The notes: generated by a model from the letters alone, not told the origin. DNA of 64,000 bases from an uncultured Lachnospiraceae bacterium (GCA_910585075.1 CAJUED010000013.1:33852-97851); one strand, 5' to 3'; shown: positions 33,817-43,593, counted from the first letter of the stretch. Numbers and translations: made by a program.

Positions 33817-35040
33817 TTACTGCAAAATCATTTTACGGAAATTTTTCTTTCCTCTTTTAACGACAACACCTTCTCCTGTGAAAGCATCCTTGCCGAAAGC
33901 GGCCTTTACATCCGTAATCTTGTCGTTTCCAAAAGTAACGCCGCCCTGCTCAATTGCCCGTCTTCCTTCGGAACGGCTCTGTACAAGTCCTGCCTTGCAC
34001 AATACGGAAATCAGGTCAATGGAGCCATCCGTGAAATCCTCCTCGCTAAGCTCCGTAGTTGGCATATCCGCAGCAACTCCGGCGCCAAACAGAGCCCTTG
34101 CGCTTTCCTGTGACCTGGAAGCTTCCTCCTCGCCGTGCACTAACTTGGTGAGCTCGAAGGCTAAAATTTCCTTGGCCTGATTTAACTGACTGCCCTCCCA
34201 TTTGTCCATCTCGTCAATCTGTTCCACCGGCAGGAAGGTCAGCATCCGCAGGCACCTTAGCACATCGGCGTCCGCCACATTTCTCCAGTACTGGTAGAAT
34301 TCAAAGGGACTGGTCTTATTTGGGTCAAGCCATACGGCGCCCTTTTGGGTCTTGCCCATCTTCTTTCCCTCGGAATTGAGCAAAAGAGTGATGGTCATGG
34401 CATAAGCGTCTTTACCAAGTTTCCTCCTGATAAGCTCCGTTCCGCCTAACATGTTACTCCACTGGTCGTCGCCGCCAAACTGCATATTACAGCCGTAGCG
34501 CTGAAACAACTCGTAGAAATCGTAGCTCTGCATCAGCATGTAGTTAAACTCAAGGAAACTAAGTCCTTTTTCCATTCTCTGCTTGTAGCACTCGGCGGTA
34601 AGCATCCTGTTCACGGAAAAGTGGGGACCGATATCCCGGAGAAATTCAATATAATTTAAGTCAAGAAGCCATTCGGCGTTGTTTATCATCATGGCCTTTC
34701 CATCGGAAAAATCAATGAAACGGCTCATCTGCTTCTTAAAACACTCACAGTTGTGGTCAATCATTTCCTTTGTCATCATACTGCGCATGTCGCTTCTTCC
34801 TGAAGGGTCCCCAATCATACCGGTACCGCCTCCGATTAAGGCAATGGGTTTGTTCCCTGCCATCTGCAGGCGTTTCATCAGGCAAAGAGCCATAAAATGT
34901 CCCACATGGAGGGAATCCGCCGTGGGATCAAAGCCAATGTAAAAAGTAGCCTTCCCGGCGTTAATCAGCTCCTTAATCTCCTCCTCGTCCGTAAGCTGTG
35001 CCAGAAGTCCTCTGGCCTTTAATTCGTCAAAAACTGTCAT
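33817..35040 (-). CDS. tyrS: Tyrosyl-tRNA synthetase
   Basis: This 407-residue class I synthetase has HVGH (residues 45-48) for the HIGH motif, KMGKT for KMSKS, the tyrosine-site segments FYIGFDPTADSL and QFGGDDQWSNMLGG, and a C-terminal S4 RNA-binding domain (SEGRRAIEQGGVTFGNDKI). It charges tRNA-Tyr. Start behind GAGAGGAAA. The 92-bp gap upstream is too short for a T-box leader, so it is not controlled that way from this position. Confidence 0.97.
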   Translation of the reverse strand: MTVFDELKARGLLAQLTDEEEIKELINAGKATFYIGFDPTADSLHVGHFMALCLMKRLQMAGNKPIALIGGGTGMIGDPSGRSDMRSMMTKEMIDHNCECFKKQMSRFIDFSDGKAMMINNAEWLLDLNYIEFLRDIGPHFSVNRMLTAECYKQRMEKGLSFLEFNYMLMQSYDFYELFQRYGCNMQFGGDDQWSNMLGGTELIRRKLGKDAYAMTITLLLNSEGKKMGKTQKGAVWLDPNKTSPFEFYQYWRNVADADVLRCLRMLTFLPVEQIDEMDKWEGSQLNQAKEILAFELTKLVHGEEEASRSQESARALFGAGVAADMPTTELSEEDFTDGSIDLISVLCKAGLVQSRSEGRRAIEQGGVTFGNDKITDVKAAFGKDAFTGEGVVVKRGKKNFRKMILQ

Positions 35041-35132
35041 TTTTTGTTTCCTCTCATATCCTTATTTTATCTCATAATCTGTCAGAACATTCTTCAATCA
35101 TTTTTTGCTTACAAATTTTATTCCCACAAATA

Positions 35133-36338
35133 TCACTTGTTCATCATCAGTTTTATCATGGCCTGGTTTAAGCCGTCCACCGTCAGCTTATACATGGGAA
35201 ACAGTCCCTTGATGGCAGTCTCCGCTTCCCGCCATGGAGCATGTCCCGGCGCCATTTTGGGATTCAGCCACACCACCTTTTTGTAATGGCGCTTTACAAG
35301 CTGAAGCCATTCCCATCCGGATAGCCCGCCGTTGGGGCCCCTGTAATTCCCGCTCTCGGAATAAAGCTCCTCCGGCGCCATGGCTGCGTCTCCCACCACA
35401 ATCACCTTATAATCGCTGTCCAGGTTGCGGAACATCCATTCCGTGTCAATCCAGTCACCATTTTCACACTCCGGTGTCTTGTAGAGCTTAGAGTAGATAC
35501 AATTGTGAAAATAATAGGTTTTCACATCCTTATAATGGTTGGATTTATGCACTGCCTGAAACAGCTCGTTTAACAGGGAACTAAAAGGGATCATGGTTCC
35601 GCCGGAATCCATAAGGAGCAATAACTTCACCGCATTTTTCCGGGGCTTATCCATGACTATCTGTAAATAGCCGCCGTTGTTACAGGTCTTATCGATGGTG
35701 CCGTCTATGTCGAGCTCTGTTTTGGGAATATCCAGCCTTGAGGAAAACTGCCGCAATTTCCGAAAGGCCAGCTGGAACTGGCGGTTATCCAGCATCCTGT
35801 CGTCACGGAAATCCCTGTACTTGCGGGCGCCAATCACCTGAAAAGCACTTTGATAACCTGTTGTGCCGCCCACTCGGATTCCGCCCATGAAGCCTCCCAT
35901 ATTTCCAAAGGCGGTCTTTCCCATGCTGCCAATCCAGAAGCTTCCTCCGTTGTGCTCGCTGTCCTGATCCCTGAGCCTTTCCTTGAACTTGGCTTCCACC
36001 TCGTCCTTGTCAATAAACTGGATGCCGTCCTGCTCGTTCATGCGGTAGCGTTCTTCCTCGTCCACCATATCAATCAGCTCGGATTTATCCAGCCACTTCA
36101 TCATATTTTTAGAAATTTCATTTTCCGACTGAATCCCTTTAAAGGTCTCCTCGAAGGCCATGTCGAATTTATCGAAATCCGTCTCGCTTTTGACCAGAAT
36201 CATTCTTGCCAGATAATAAAATTCCGTCAGGCTGCTGTTGCACAGCCCCTTATCGAGCGCTTCCTGTAAGGTAAGCCATTCGCTTAAGGTAATAGAAAGG
36301 CCTTTTGCCTTGCAGGTATAGAAAAATGTTGAAAACAT
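35133..36338 (-). CDS. VWA-domain (CoxE-like) protein, partner of MoxR ATPase
   Basis: This 401-residue protein has a helical N-terminal half and a C-terminal von Willebrand A domain beginning KLLLLMDSGGTMIPF. The MIDAS motif is DSGGT, slightly different from the standard DxSxS. A VWA protein directly downstream of a MoxR AAA+ ATPase is a classical chaperone pair that inserts cofactors or activates target enzymes. No target enzyme adjoins it here. Start behind TATAGGAGAT. Confidence 0.85.
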   Translation of the reverse strand: MFSTFFYTCKAKGLSITLSEWLTLQEALDKGLCNSSLTEFYYLARMILVKSETDFDKFDMAFEETFKGIQSENEISKNMMKWLDKSELIDMVDEEERYRMNEQDGIQFIDKDEVEAKFKERLRDQDSEHNGGSFWIGSMGKTAFGNMGGFMGGIRVGGTTGYQSAFQVIGARKYRDFRDDRMLDNRQFQLAFRKLRQFSSRLDIPKTELDIDGTIDKTCNNGGYLQIVMDKPRKNAVKLLLLMDSGGTMIPFSSLLNELFQAVHKSNHYKDVKTYYFHNCIYSKLYKTPECENGDWIDTEWMFRNLDSDYKVIVVGDAAMAPEELYSESGNYRGPNGGLSGWEWLQLVKRHYKKVVWLNPKMAPGHAPWREAETAIKGLFPMYKLTVDGLNQAMIKLMMNK

Positions 36339-36354
36339 ATTTATCTCCTATAAC

Positions 36355-36390
36355 AATAGGTCTTTGACCTATTATCTTTCGACCTATGGT
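36355..36390 (-). repeat. ATAGGTC repeat and hairpin upstream of the VWA gene
   Basis: AATAGGTC-TTT-GACCTATT (36355-36373) is a perfect 8-bp hairpin, and a third copy of GACCTAT follows at about 36381. It lies in the leader of the VWA gene, 15 bp before its Shine-Dalgarno site. Confidence 0.4.
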
Positions 36391-36467
36391 CTAAATACTG
36401 CTATTTGCCATCATATTGCAGATGCAGGCCACAGCGCGCAGCATCAGAAACCAAAACCGGCATAAGC

Positions 36468-37283
36468 TTAGGTATTCAGCTTTGTCCGCACCGTCTCCAA
36501 ATCCTCGTCCTTCTTTACCACAACCCCCACAAATGGCAGCTTTGCCCGAATATCCTGTGCCGGAATCCCTCCAATCTGGAGTGCGTTAATCCAGTCAATG
36601 AGCTCCGAAGTGCTGGGTTTTTTGCGGATATCCCGAAGGCTTCTAATCTGGTAGAACACATCCATGGCATTCTTTAAAAGATTAGCCTCCACATTGGGAT
36701 AATGGGTTCTCACAATTTCCTCCATCAGCACTTCATCCGGGAAATCTATATAATGGAAAATACATCTGCGCAAGAAAGCATCCGGAAGCTCTTTCTCCGC
36801 GTTGGATGTGATAATCACAATGGGACGCTGTTTTGCCTTAACCGTGCGCTTGGTCTCATAGATATAAAATTCCATCTGGTCAAGCTCCCACAAAAGGTCA
36901 TTGGGAAACTCCAAATCCGCCTTGTCAATCTCGTCAATCAGAAGAATCACCTGCTCATCGGACTCAAAGGCTTCCCCTAATTTTCCCAACTTAATATAGT
37001 GGGCAATATCGTCCACGCCTGCCTCGCCGAACTGCCCGTCATAAAGCCTCTGAATGGTATCATACATATAAAGGCCGTCCTGGGCCTTGGTAGTTGATTT
37101 GATATTCCAGATGATAAGCTTTTTACCAAGGGAATTGGCAACCGCCTGGGCTAACATGGTCTTGCCAGTTCCAGGCTCCCCTTTAATCAAAAGGGGTTTT
37201 TGCAGGGCAATCGCCACATTGACGCTTGCCATGAGCTGTTCGGACGCTACATAGTCGTTTGTGCTGATAAATTGTTCATTCAT
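36468..37283 (-). CDS. MoxR-family AAA+ ATPase
   Basis: This 271-residue AAA+ protein has Walker A GEPGTGKTMLAQAVA, Walker B VILLIDEIDKADLEFPNDLL, sensor 1 IVIITSNAEKELPDAFLRRC and an arginine finger in the same block. It acts as an ATP-driven chaperone with the VWA protein encoded next. Start behind GAGAGGATTAC. The two genes are separated by 129 bp containing a hairpin. Confidence 0.9.
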   Translation of the reverse strand: MNEQFISTNDYVASEQLMASVNVAIALQKPLLIKGEPGTGKTMLAQAVANSLGKKLIIWNIKSTTKAQDGLYMYDTIQRLYDGQFGEAGVDDIAHYIKLGKLGEAFESDEQVILLIDEIDKADLEFPNDLLWELDQMEFYIYETKRTVKAKQRPIVIITSNAEKELPDAFLRRCIFHYIDFPDEVLMEEIVRTHYPNVEANLLKNAMDVFYQIRSLRDIRKKPSTSELIDWINALQIGGIPAQDIRAKLPFVGVVVKKDEDLETVRTKLNT

Positions 37284-37335
37284 TGAATCGTAATCCTCTC
37301 ATTTCCGCACTTTCGTGCCGTTATAATCCTCATTC

Positions 37336-38373
37336 TTACCAGGGGATTTCCACACTGTTCTGGTACAACTGTCTTAAATCAATATTCTCCACCTTTTTAT
37401 CCCGGAGCATCAGCTCGCTCACCGCCTGGGCGGCGGGCCTTCCTTCAAATAAAATCTGATTGACCTGCTCTATAATAGGAACGTTCACCTGATACTTCTG
37501 TGCAAGTGCATAGCCTGCCTTGGCGGAATAGACGCCTTCCACCACCATTTTTACCTCGGCCATTGCTTCTTCCATGGTGGCGCCCTTTCCAATCAAGATG
37601 CCTGCTCTCCGGTTTCTGGAGTGCATGGAAGCACAGGTTACGATCAAATCCCCAATCCCCGTAAGTCCATAGAAGGTTTCAATTCTCCCTCCCATGCTGA
37701 TACCAAGCCTTGCAATCTCCGCAATCCCTCTTGTGATAAGGGCTGCTTTGGTGTTGTCTCCATATCCAAGACCGTCCGCCATACCTGCCGCTAAGGCCAC
37801 CACATTTTTCAGCGCAGCCCCCAATTCAATTCCAAGCACGTCGGAGCTGATATATACCCGGAACACTTTACTCATAAACAGGCTTTGGATATATTCGGCG
37901 GTCTCTTTCCTTTTCGTGCCCACAACGATTGTGGTTGGAATCCCCTTTCCAACCTCCTCCGCATGGGAAGGCCCGGAGAGCACCGCTACTTCCGCCTTTG
38001 GAATCTCCTGCTCAATGATTTCCGACAGGGTCATCAGGGTTGTTTCCTCAATTCCCTTGGCAACATTTACAATCTTCTGCCCTTCCTTGATAAAAGGAGC
38101 CATTTTTGCCGCCGTACTCCTGGTAAAGGGGGACGGCACTGCTAAAACCAGTAAATCCTTATCTGTAACCGCGCCCTCCAAATCAGTGGTAAACTCCATA
38201 TCCTCGGAAAGCATCACCCCCGGCAGTTTGTCCTTGTGCTCATGGCACTGCCGCAGCATGTTTACTTCATCCTCCATAATGGACCACATACTCACCTGAT
38301 TCCCGTTATTGCAAAGGAGCCATGCCAGCGCGCATCCCCAGCTTCCGGCTCCGATTATACCTATTTTTGCCAT
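37336..38373 (-). CDS. gpsA: Glycerol-3-phosphate dehydrogenase [NAD(P)+]
   Basis: This 345-residue enzyme reduces dihydroxyacetone phosphate to sn-glycerol 3-phosphate for phospholipids. It has the Rossmann motif GIIGAGSWGCALAWLL, VNVAKGIEE, LSGPSHAEEV, the catalytic Lys in LGAALKNVVALAAGMADGLGYGDNTKAALITRG, and the GLTGIGDLIVTC block. Start behind AGGAGGGG. It follows plsY, which uses its product. Confidence 0.95.
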   Translation of the reverse strand: MAKIGIIGAGSWGCALAWLLCNNGNQVSMWSIMEDEVNMLRQCHEHKDKLPGVMLSEDMEFTTDLEGAVTDKDLLVLAVPSPFTRSTAAKMAPFIKEGQKIVNVAKGIEETTLMTLSEIIEQEIPKAEVAVLSGPSHAEEVGKGIPTTIVVGTKRKETAEYIQSLFMSKVFRVYISSDVLGIELGAALKNVVALAAGMADGLGYGDNTKAALITRGIAEIARLGISMGGRIETFYGLTGIGDLIVTCASMHSRNRRAGILIGKGATMEEAMAEVKMVVEGVYSAKAGYALAQKYQVNVPIIEQVNQILFEGRPAAQAVSELMLRDKKVENIDLRQLYQNSVEIPW

Positions 38374-38426
38374 ATTCCCCTCCTGTTCACATAACGCAAT
38401 TAAAATCCCTCTTTATAAAATCGGTT

Positions 38427-38525
38427 TCAGCCTGCCTTACAATTTGCAGCCTTTAAATTTGCAACTTTCAGGTTTGCAGCATCTACATTTCCCCTCAAAC
38501 TCTCTGCATTTTGAAAACTGCTTCC
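38427..38525 (-). pseudogene. Possible pentapeptide-repeat remnant
   Basis: In the 160-bp gap between plsY and gpsA one minus-strand frame reads SSFQNAESLRGNVDAANLKV then ANLKAANCKAG and a stop. It has a 15-base period (GCAAAnnTnnnn) and three A(N)LxxA units. No start codon or ribosome site precedes it; the frame runs into the plsY end. It looks like the tail of a lost pentapeptide-repeat gene, but chance repetition cannot be excluded. Confidence 0.3.
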
Positions 38526-38532
38526 AACTTTA

Positions 38533-39189
38533 TCACTTTTCGTACTGCTCGCTTTTTTTAGTCAGGTAGGTCTTCTTTTCCTCCCCCCGAAGCAGGCGGC
38601 CAATATTGGCCCGGTGTTTATAATATGCCAGTGCGGTCAGGAAAGCCGTAAGAACATACATCTCCACCAAAACCGCCTGTGAACAGCCAAAAAGCCCCAT
38701 CTGCCCCACAACCACCATCTCAATCATCAATCCCGCATAGACCAGCAGGGATCCCAGCGAAACATAGTGGGTTAAGAAAAACGCCCCGAAAAATACGATA
38801 ACCCCCATAGGGAGAAAGGCAAGATGGAATGACAGGATAAGCCCTGCCGTTGCCGCAATCCCCTTTCCGCCTTTAAATTTCAAATAAAAAGGAAAGTTAT
38901 GTCCTAAAATAGCCCCTGTAGCCGCGTATAGCTTCAAAAGATAAATCTCACCGGGGTGGGATTTGTCAAACAGCATACCGCTTATGACGATTGCCAGAAT
39001 ACATTTTAAAATATCTCCCACCAGGACAATCAGTCCCGCCTTTGTGCCAAACACTCGTAAGGTATTGGTGGTTCCGGCGTTTCCGCTTCCATGTTCCCGG
39101 ATGTCGATTCCGTGCATCCTTCCATAAATATATGCCGTCTGGAACATGCCAAACACATAACCAATGATCAAACAAACCAGTCTCTCCAT
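38533..39189 (-). CDS. plsY: Acyl-phosphate glycerol-3-phosphate acyltransferase
   Basis: This 218-residue, five-span membrane enzyme transfers the acyl group from acyl-phosphate to glycerol 3-phosphate. The three family motifs are seen: GSGNAGTTNTLRVFG, GHNFPFYLKFKGGKGIAATAG and, in modified form, the third loop. It is packed between der and gpsA, an arrangement common in Clostridia. Start behind AAGGAGGG, within 2 bp of the der stop. Confidence 0.95.
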   Translation of the reverse strand: MERLVCLIIGYVFGMFQTAYIYGRMHGIDIREHGSGNAGTTNTLRVFGTKAGLIVLVGDILKCILAIVISGMLFDKSHPGEIYLLKLYAATGAILGHNFPFYLKFKGGKGIAATAGLILSFHLAFLPMGVIVFFGAFFLTHYVSLGSLLVYAGLMIEMVVVGQMGLFGCSQAVLVEMYVLTAFLTALAYYKHRANIGRLLRGEEKKTYLTKKSEQYEK

Positions 39190-39190
39190 C

Positions 39191-40525
39191 CTACTTATTT
39201 TCCCTCCTTTCCCTGATTAAAAATCTAAGGGGCGTCCCCTTAAAGCCGAAGGCCTCCCGTATTTTATTTTCAATATATCTGGTATAAGAAAAATGCATCA
39301 AGTCCTTATCGTTGACAAAGATTACAAAAGTAGGCGGTTTCACCCCTACCTGGGTGATATAGTAAAGCCGCAGTCTCTTACCCTTATCCGAAGGGGGCTG
39401 CTGGAGGGCAACCGCTTCGCTCATAATTTCATTGAGGACGCCTGTGGATATCCGCATGGAATGGTTTTCGCTTATCACATCAATGAGCTCATAGAGCTTT
39501 GGAAGCCGCTGGCCTGTGAGGGCGGAAATAAAGGTAATCTCCGCATAAGGCATGTAAGAGAGAACCTCCCGAATCCTTGCGGTATACCGGTTCACCGTCT
39601 TATTGTCCTTTTCAACGGCGTCCCATTTATTAACCGCGATGATAACCGCTTTTCCGCGCTCATGGGCAATGCCCGCAATCTTGGCATCCTGCTCCGTAAC
39701 CCCTTCCACCGCGTCAATCAAAAGGATTACAATGTCGGACCGTTCGATGGCTCCCACCGTACGGACAATCATGTAGTGCTCCAATTCCTCTTTTATCTTA
39801 TTTTTACGCCGCAGTCCCGCCGTGTCAATGAAAACATATTCTTTTCCTTTGTAAGTTACGGGCGTATCCACCGCATCTCTTGTGGTGCCCGCTATATCGG
39901 AAACAATCAGCCGGTTTTCCCCAATCATTTTGTTGATCAGGGAGGATTTCCCTACGTTGGGTTTCCCCACAATGGCAACTCTGGTCCGATCGTCTTCCTC
40001 CTGCGTCCCATCGCAGTCCTCAAAATAGCTTACCACCACATCAAGCATATCTCCAAGCCCCAGTCTCCCTGATGCTGAAATCGGGTAAGGCTCCCCGATG
40101 CCCAGGTTATAAAATTCATAGACATCCGCCATATACTTGTCAAAGTTATCCACTTTATTTACAACTAAAACCACAGGCTTATGGGAACGGCGGAGCATGT
40201 CCGCCACCTTGGAATCCGCATCCACCAGTCCCTGCTTTACATCCACCATAAAAAGAATCACGTCCGCCGTATCTATGGCAATCTGGGCCTGTTCCCGCAT
40301 CTGCGATAAAATGATATCACGGCTGTCCGGTTCGATTCCGCCTGTATCAATCAGGGTAAAAGCCTTGTCAAGCCAGGTGATATCCGCATAAATTCTGTCT
40401 CTGGTAATGCCCGGAGTGTCCTTTACAATGGAAATCCTCTGTTTTGCCATGGCATTAAACAGGGTGGATTTCCCCACATTAGGCCTCCCCACAATCGCCA
40501 CAATCGGTTTTTTATTTTTAGCCAT
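39191..40525 (-). CDS. der: Ribosome biogenesis GTPase Der
   Basis: About 444 residues, with two tandem G domains and a KH-like C-terminal domain. G domain 1: GRPNVGKST, DTPGI, NKVD. G domain 2: GKPNVGKSS, DIAGTT, DTAGL, NKWD. It is needed for 50S assembly. The ATG at 40523-40525 (MAKNKK) is preferred; an ATG four codons upstream lies too close to the AAAGGA site. First gene of der-plsY-gpsA. Confidence 0.95.
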   Translation of the reverse strand: MAKNKKPIVAIVGRPNVGKSTLFNAMAKQRISIVKDTPGITRDRIYADITWLDKAFTLIDTGGIEPDSRDIILSQMREQAQIAIDTADVILFMVDVKQGLVDADSKVADMLRRSHKPVVLVVNKVDNFDKYMADVYEFYNLGIGEPYPISASGRLGLGDMLDVVVSYFEDCDGTQEEDDRTRVAIVGKPNVGKSSLINKMIGENRLIVSDIAGTTRDAVDTPVTYKGKEYVFIDTAGLRRKNKIKEELEHYMIVRTVGAIERSDIVILLIDAVEGVTEQDAKIAGIAHERGKAVIIAVNKWDAVEKDNKTVNRYTARIREVLSYMPYAEITFISALTGQRLPKLYELIDVISENHSMRISTGVLNEIMSEAVALQQPPSDKGKRLRLYYITQVGVKPPTFVIFVNDKDLMHFSYTRYIENKIREAFGFKGTPLRFLIRERRENK

Positions 40526-40611
40526 TGAAACAACCATTTCCTTTCACAATCAGGTCTCAAGTATCTTTATCGACTCCCGCTCTCACAATCCGGGCCGCCT
40601 GCCTTTGCATC

Positions 40612-42036
40612 TTATGCCTGCTTCACACCCAAGACCGCATTTACAAAGTCATATCCGCTTGATTTTACAATATCTGTTTTTACTTGTAAAGCTTTTTCCA
40701 CATCCGTAACCGTCACATCGTCCAAAAAAACTTCTTCACCGCTGCGCAACATATTTTGGGGAAGTAAAAGCCGCTCTCCAAGTTCTTTTCCTTTAAGCTG
40801 GGCTATAATATCCTGCCCTGTCACAAGCCCTGCAACAGTGATTTCCTCTCCGAAAAAGTAGTTGATGATTTCATACACATGGATGTTAAGGCCCGGCGCC
40901 AGTACCATCATTTTCTCCGCCATCCTCAATATATGAGGATAGGCAAGCCTGCCTGTTGCTATGGACAGGGTCGCAGCCCCTGTCTGTGCCTTGCAGGCAT
41001 CCACATACATTGTTCCCTCGGCACATGCGCCTGCCGCTTTATCTGCCGCTGTTTCCGCTTTCCTGTTTTTCTTTAAATCCTCTCTTAATTCTTCCAGTGC
41101 ATCCTCAAATTCATCCAGCAAAAGCCGCAGCATTCCGACCCCGTTTTCCAGCTGGAGATATCCGTCATAAGTTTCCTCCGGCGGAAGCTCCCTTCCGGCT
41201 AAAAGATACCATTCATCACTGGCATGGACAAAATGGGTATCATACTTTTCATAAAATTCCTTCTGAAATGTATGAATCATGTCCAAAACCTGCCCCGCGT
41301 CCTTTGGCGTAAATATTTCAAGAGGATAAAGCCCTTCCCGGTATTTGGTCAACCCCGCCGGAACAACGGACACGCTTTCCAATACGGGAATATATTCTGA
41401 CAGTTTTCGGATACTGAATTCCAGCTCCTTCCCATCATTGATTCCCTTACAGAGCACAATCTGCCCGTTCATGGTAATGCCAGCCTCATAGAGTCTGTCA
41501 GCTTTTTTCAGAGCATCCCCTGCGAAACGATTGTTCAGCATCATACACCGAAGCTGCGGATTCATAGTCTGAAAAGAAATGTTGATCGGAGAAAGATGGT
41601 ATTTGATGACCCTTTCAATGTCATAGTCCGACATATTGGTAAGCGTAACATAGTTGCCCTGCAAAAAAGAAAGTCTGGAATCATCATCCTTAAAATAAAG
41701 GGTCTCTCTCATTCCCTTCGGCATCTGGTCGATAAAGCAGAAAATGCATTTGTTGCAGCAGGAGCGATATTCATCCATAAGTCCGTTTTCAAACACGATA
41801 CCAAGATCCTCGTCCTCATCCTTTTCAATCTCAAGCTCCCACTGTTCCCCACCTTTCTTCTCTATCAATAATGTAAGGAAGTCATTTTCCACATAATACT
41901 GGTAATCAAAAATGTCGTTAATTTCTTTCCCGTTAATCGCAAGGAGCCTGTCGCCGGGGACAATCTCCAGTTCCATGGCAATGCTGCCCTCCTGCACTTC
42001 CATGATAACATGTTCCGTGTAATTTTTTCCCTTCAT
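40612..42036 (-). CDS. DUF512 radical-SAM family protein with PDZ-like N-terminus
   Basis: About 474 residues. An N-terminal PDZ-like segment (GSIAMELEIVPGDRLLAING) is followed by a radical-SAM-like core with CCNKCIFCFIDQMPKGMR, a CxxxCxxC motif, and then the DUF512 C-terminal domain. This family is conserved in Clostridia next to der and plsY; its reaction is unknown. The ATG at 42034-42036, five bases after GGGGG, is taken; a GTG precedes it. Confidence 0.88.
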   Translation of the reverse strand: MKGKNYTEHVIMEVQEGSIAMELEIVPGDRLLAINGKEINDIFDYQYYVENDFLTLLIEKKGGEQWELEIEKDEDEDLGIVFENGLMDEYRSCCNKCIFCFIDQMPKGMRETLYFKDDDSRLSFLQGNYVTLTNMSDYDIERVIKYHLSPINISFQTMNPQLRCMMLNNRFAGDALKKADRLYEAGITMNGQIVLCKGINDGKELEFSIRKLSEYIPVLESVSVVPAGLTKYREGLYPLEIFTPKDAGQVLDMIHTFQKEFYEKYDTHFVHASDEWYLLAGRELPPEETYDGYLQLENGVGMLRLLLDEFEDALEELREDLKKNRKAETAADKAAGACAEGTMYVDACKAQTGAATLSIATGRLAYPHILRMAEKMMVLAPGLNIHVYEIINYFFGEEITVAGLVTGQDIIAQLKGKELGERLLLPQNMLRSGEEVFLDDVTVTDVEKALQVKTDIVKSSGYDFVNAVLGVKQA

Positions 42037-42105
42037 CACATCCCCCTTGCCTCAAAATAAAATCATCTGATAACCGCATTCTAATATCATTTTACTAGAA
42101 ATTTC

Positions 42106-42134
42106 TTGACGTGTCACTATCATAATGATATAAA
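42106..42134 (+). promoter_or_regulatory. Promoter of prs
   Basis: TTGACG (42106-42111), a 17-bp spacer and TATAAA (42129-42134), 76 bp before the prs start. Confidence 0.7.
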
Positions 42135-42210
42135 ATAATTGATGGATTTGATATTCAATGCTCGCTTCTCAAGGCGGGATTTCTGACTTTATTTACAAAC
42201 GGAGGTCACC

Positions 42211-43407
42211 ATGCCTAACTTACATGAATTGGAGGCGGCGATTCCTGTTGCCCCTTTAAAATTACTTGTTTTGGATTCTGCCGTAAAACTCGGAAACAGT
42301 ATCAACCACCACCTGGTTGATTTCAGGAAAAATGTTAAAAATATAGCCAAAAATGACCCGGCCTTTAAGAGTTATGTGTCCGACAATTTCATCATGGACA
42401 GTATGTGCTACCGTTTTAATACGGGGGAGGGAAAGGCGGTTATTGCGCAGTCCGTCAGGGGAAAGGATTTGTTTATCCTTGTGGATGTCTGTAATCACAG
42501 CATTTCTTACACTTTAAACGGCTACACCAACTTTAAATCCCCGGACGACCATTACCAGGATTTAAAGAGAGTCATAGCCGCAGTCAACGGTAAGGCTCAC
42601 CGCATCAATGTGATTATGCCCTTTTTGTATGAGGGACGCCAGCATAAGCGAAGCGGACGTGAATCCCTTGATTGTGCTTATGCAATCGAAGAACTGAACA
42701 ATATGGGCGTCAACAACCTGATTACCTTCGACGCTCACGATCCAAGAGTTCAAAATGCGGAGCCCTTACACGGCTTTGACAATTTCACCCCGCCCTATCA
42801 GTTTATCAGGGCTCTTTTGGCCACTGAGGACAGCCTTTTGATCGATAAGAATAATCTGATCGTCATAAGTCCCGACGAGGGAGCTTTGGACAGAGCTGTG
42901 TATTTTGCCAATGTGCTTGGCGTGGATGTGGGCATGTTTTACAAGCGCCGGGACTATTCCACCATCATAAACGGCAAAAATCCCATTATTGCCCACGAGT
43001 TTCTTGGAGACAATATTGACGGTAAAGACGTAATTATCATTGATGATATGATTGCCTCAGGCGGCAGTATGATTGACACAGCCAGACAGCTTAAGGCAAT
43101 GAACGCCAAGCGGGTTTATATATGCTGTACCTTCGGTCTTTTTACGGAAGGTCTTGCCCGCTTTGACGAAGCCTATGAAAAATGTTATTTTGACAAGGTA
43201 GTTACCACAAACCTTACCTACCAGAACCCGGAGCTTATGTCCCGCCCTTACTATGTGGAAGCGGATATGAGTAAATTCCTGGCTTCCATCATTGATTTTA
43301 TGAATCATGATTCGTCCATGTCCAATGTATACACACCCACGGATAAGATTCATCAGTTCCTTGCCAAATATAACAACAGGGAAGACCCTTATTCTATCAA
43401 CGAATAA
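42211..43407 (+). CDS. prs: Ribose-phosphate pyrophosphokinase, long form
   Basis: This 398-residue enzyme makes PRPP from ribose 5-phosphate and ATP. It has the flexible-loop region YEGRQHKRSGRESLDCAY, the catalytic HDPRVQNAEPLHGFDNF, and the PRPP-binding loop DVIIIDDMIASGGSMIDTA. It is about 80 residues longer than the standard enzyme (about 315), with an extra N-terminal 40 residues and a longer C-terminus; clostridial genomes often have such a long second form. GGAGG site; monocistronic with its own promoter and terminator. Confidence 0.92.
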   Translation: MPNLHELEAAIPVAPLKLLVLDSAVKLGNSINHHLVDFRKNVKNIAKNDPAFKSYVSDNFIMDSMCYRFNTGEGKAVIAQSVRGKDLFILVDVCNHSISYTLNGYTNFKSPDDHYQDLKRVIAAVNGKAHRINVIMPFLYEGRQHKRSGRESLDCAYAIEELNNMGVNNLITFDAHDPRVQNAEPLHGFDNFTPPYQFIRALLATEDSLLIDKNNLIVISPDEGALDRAVYFANVLGVDVGMFYKRRDYSTIINGKNPIIAHEFLGDNIDGKDVIIIDDMIASGGSMIDTARQLKAMNAKRVYICCTFGLFTEGLARFDEAYEKCYFDKVVTTNLTYQNPELMSRPYYVEADMSKFLASIIDFMNHDSSMSNVYTPTDKIHQFLAKYNNREDPYSINE

Positions 43408-43419
43408 CTACTATACACA

Positions 43420-43455
43420 AACAACGGATGCCTTTTACGACATCCGTTGTTTTTA
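43420..43455 (+). terminator. Rho-independent terminator of prs
   Basis: ACAACGGATG and CATCCGTTGT (43421-43430 and 43441-43450) form a perfect stem followed by TTTTTA. Confidence 0.9.
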
Positions 43456-43523
43456 TGCACAGGGCCGCACACACACAAAATTGCGTGGGAGATTTGCCGC
43501 TTTGCGGCATGCGGCCCGCGCGG

Positions 43524-43593
43524 CGAGTAGGGGAAGTAACCTTCCCTACCCGATTAACAATAAGCTGACTTGCGGAGCGTGACTGCGTTTGAT
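43524..43593 (-). repeat. Dispersed palindromic repeat, modules A and B, copy 5 (inverted)
   Basis: Read on the minus strand, ATCAAACGCAGTCACGCTCC and GCAAGTCAGCTTATT (43559-43593) are module A. It is followed by module B, CGGGTAGGGAAG paired with CTTCCCCTACTCG (43524-43552). It is the only copy in this orientation and lies between the convergent prs and sensor kinase genes. Confidence 0.55.

Noticed and set aside
35041..35132. T-box leader for tyrS
   Set aside because: The gap is only 92 bp and lacks specifier and antiterminator features.
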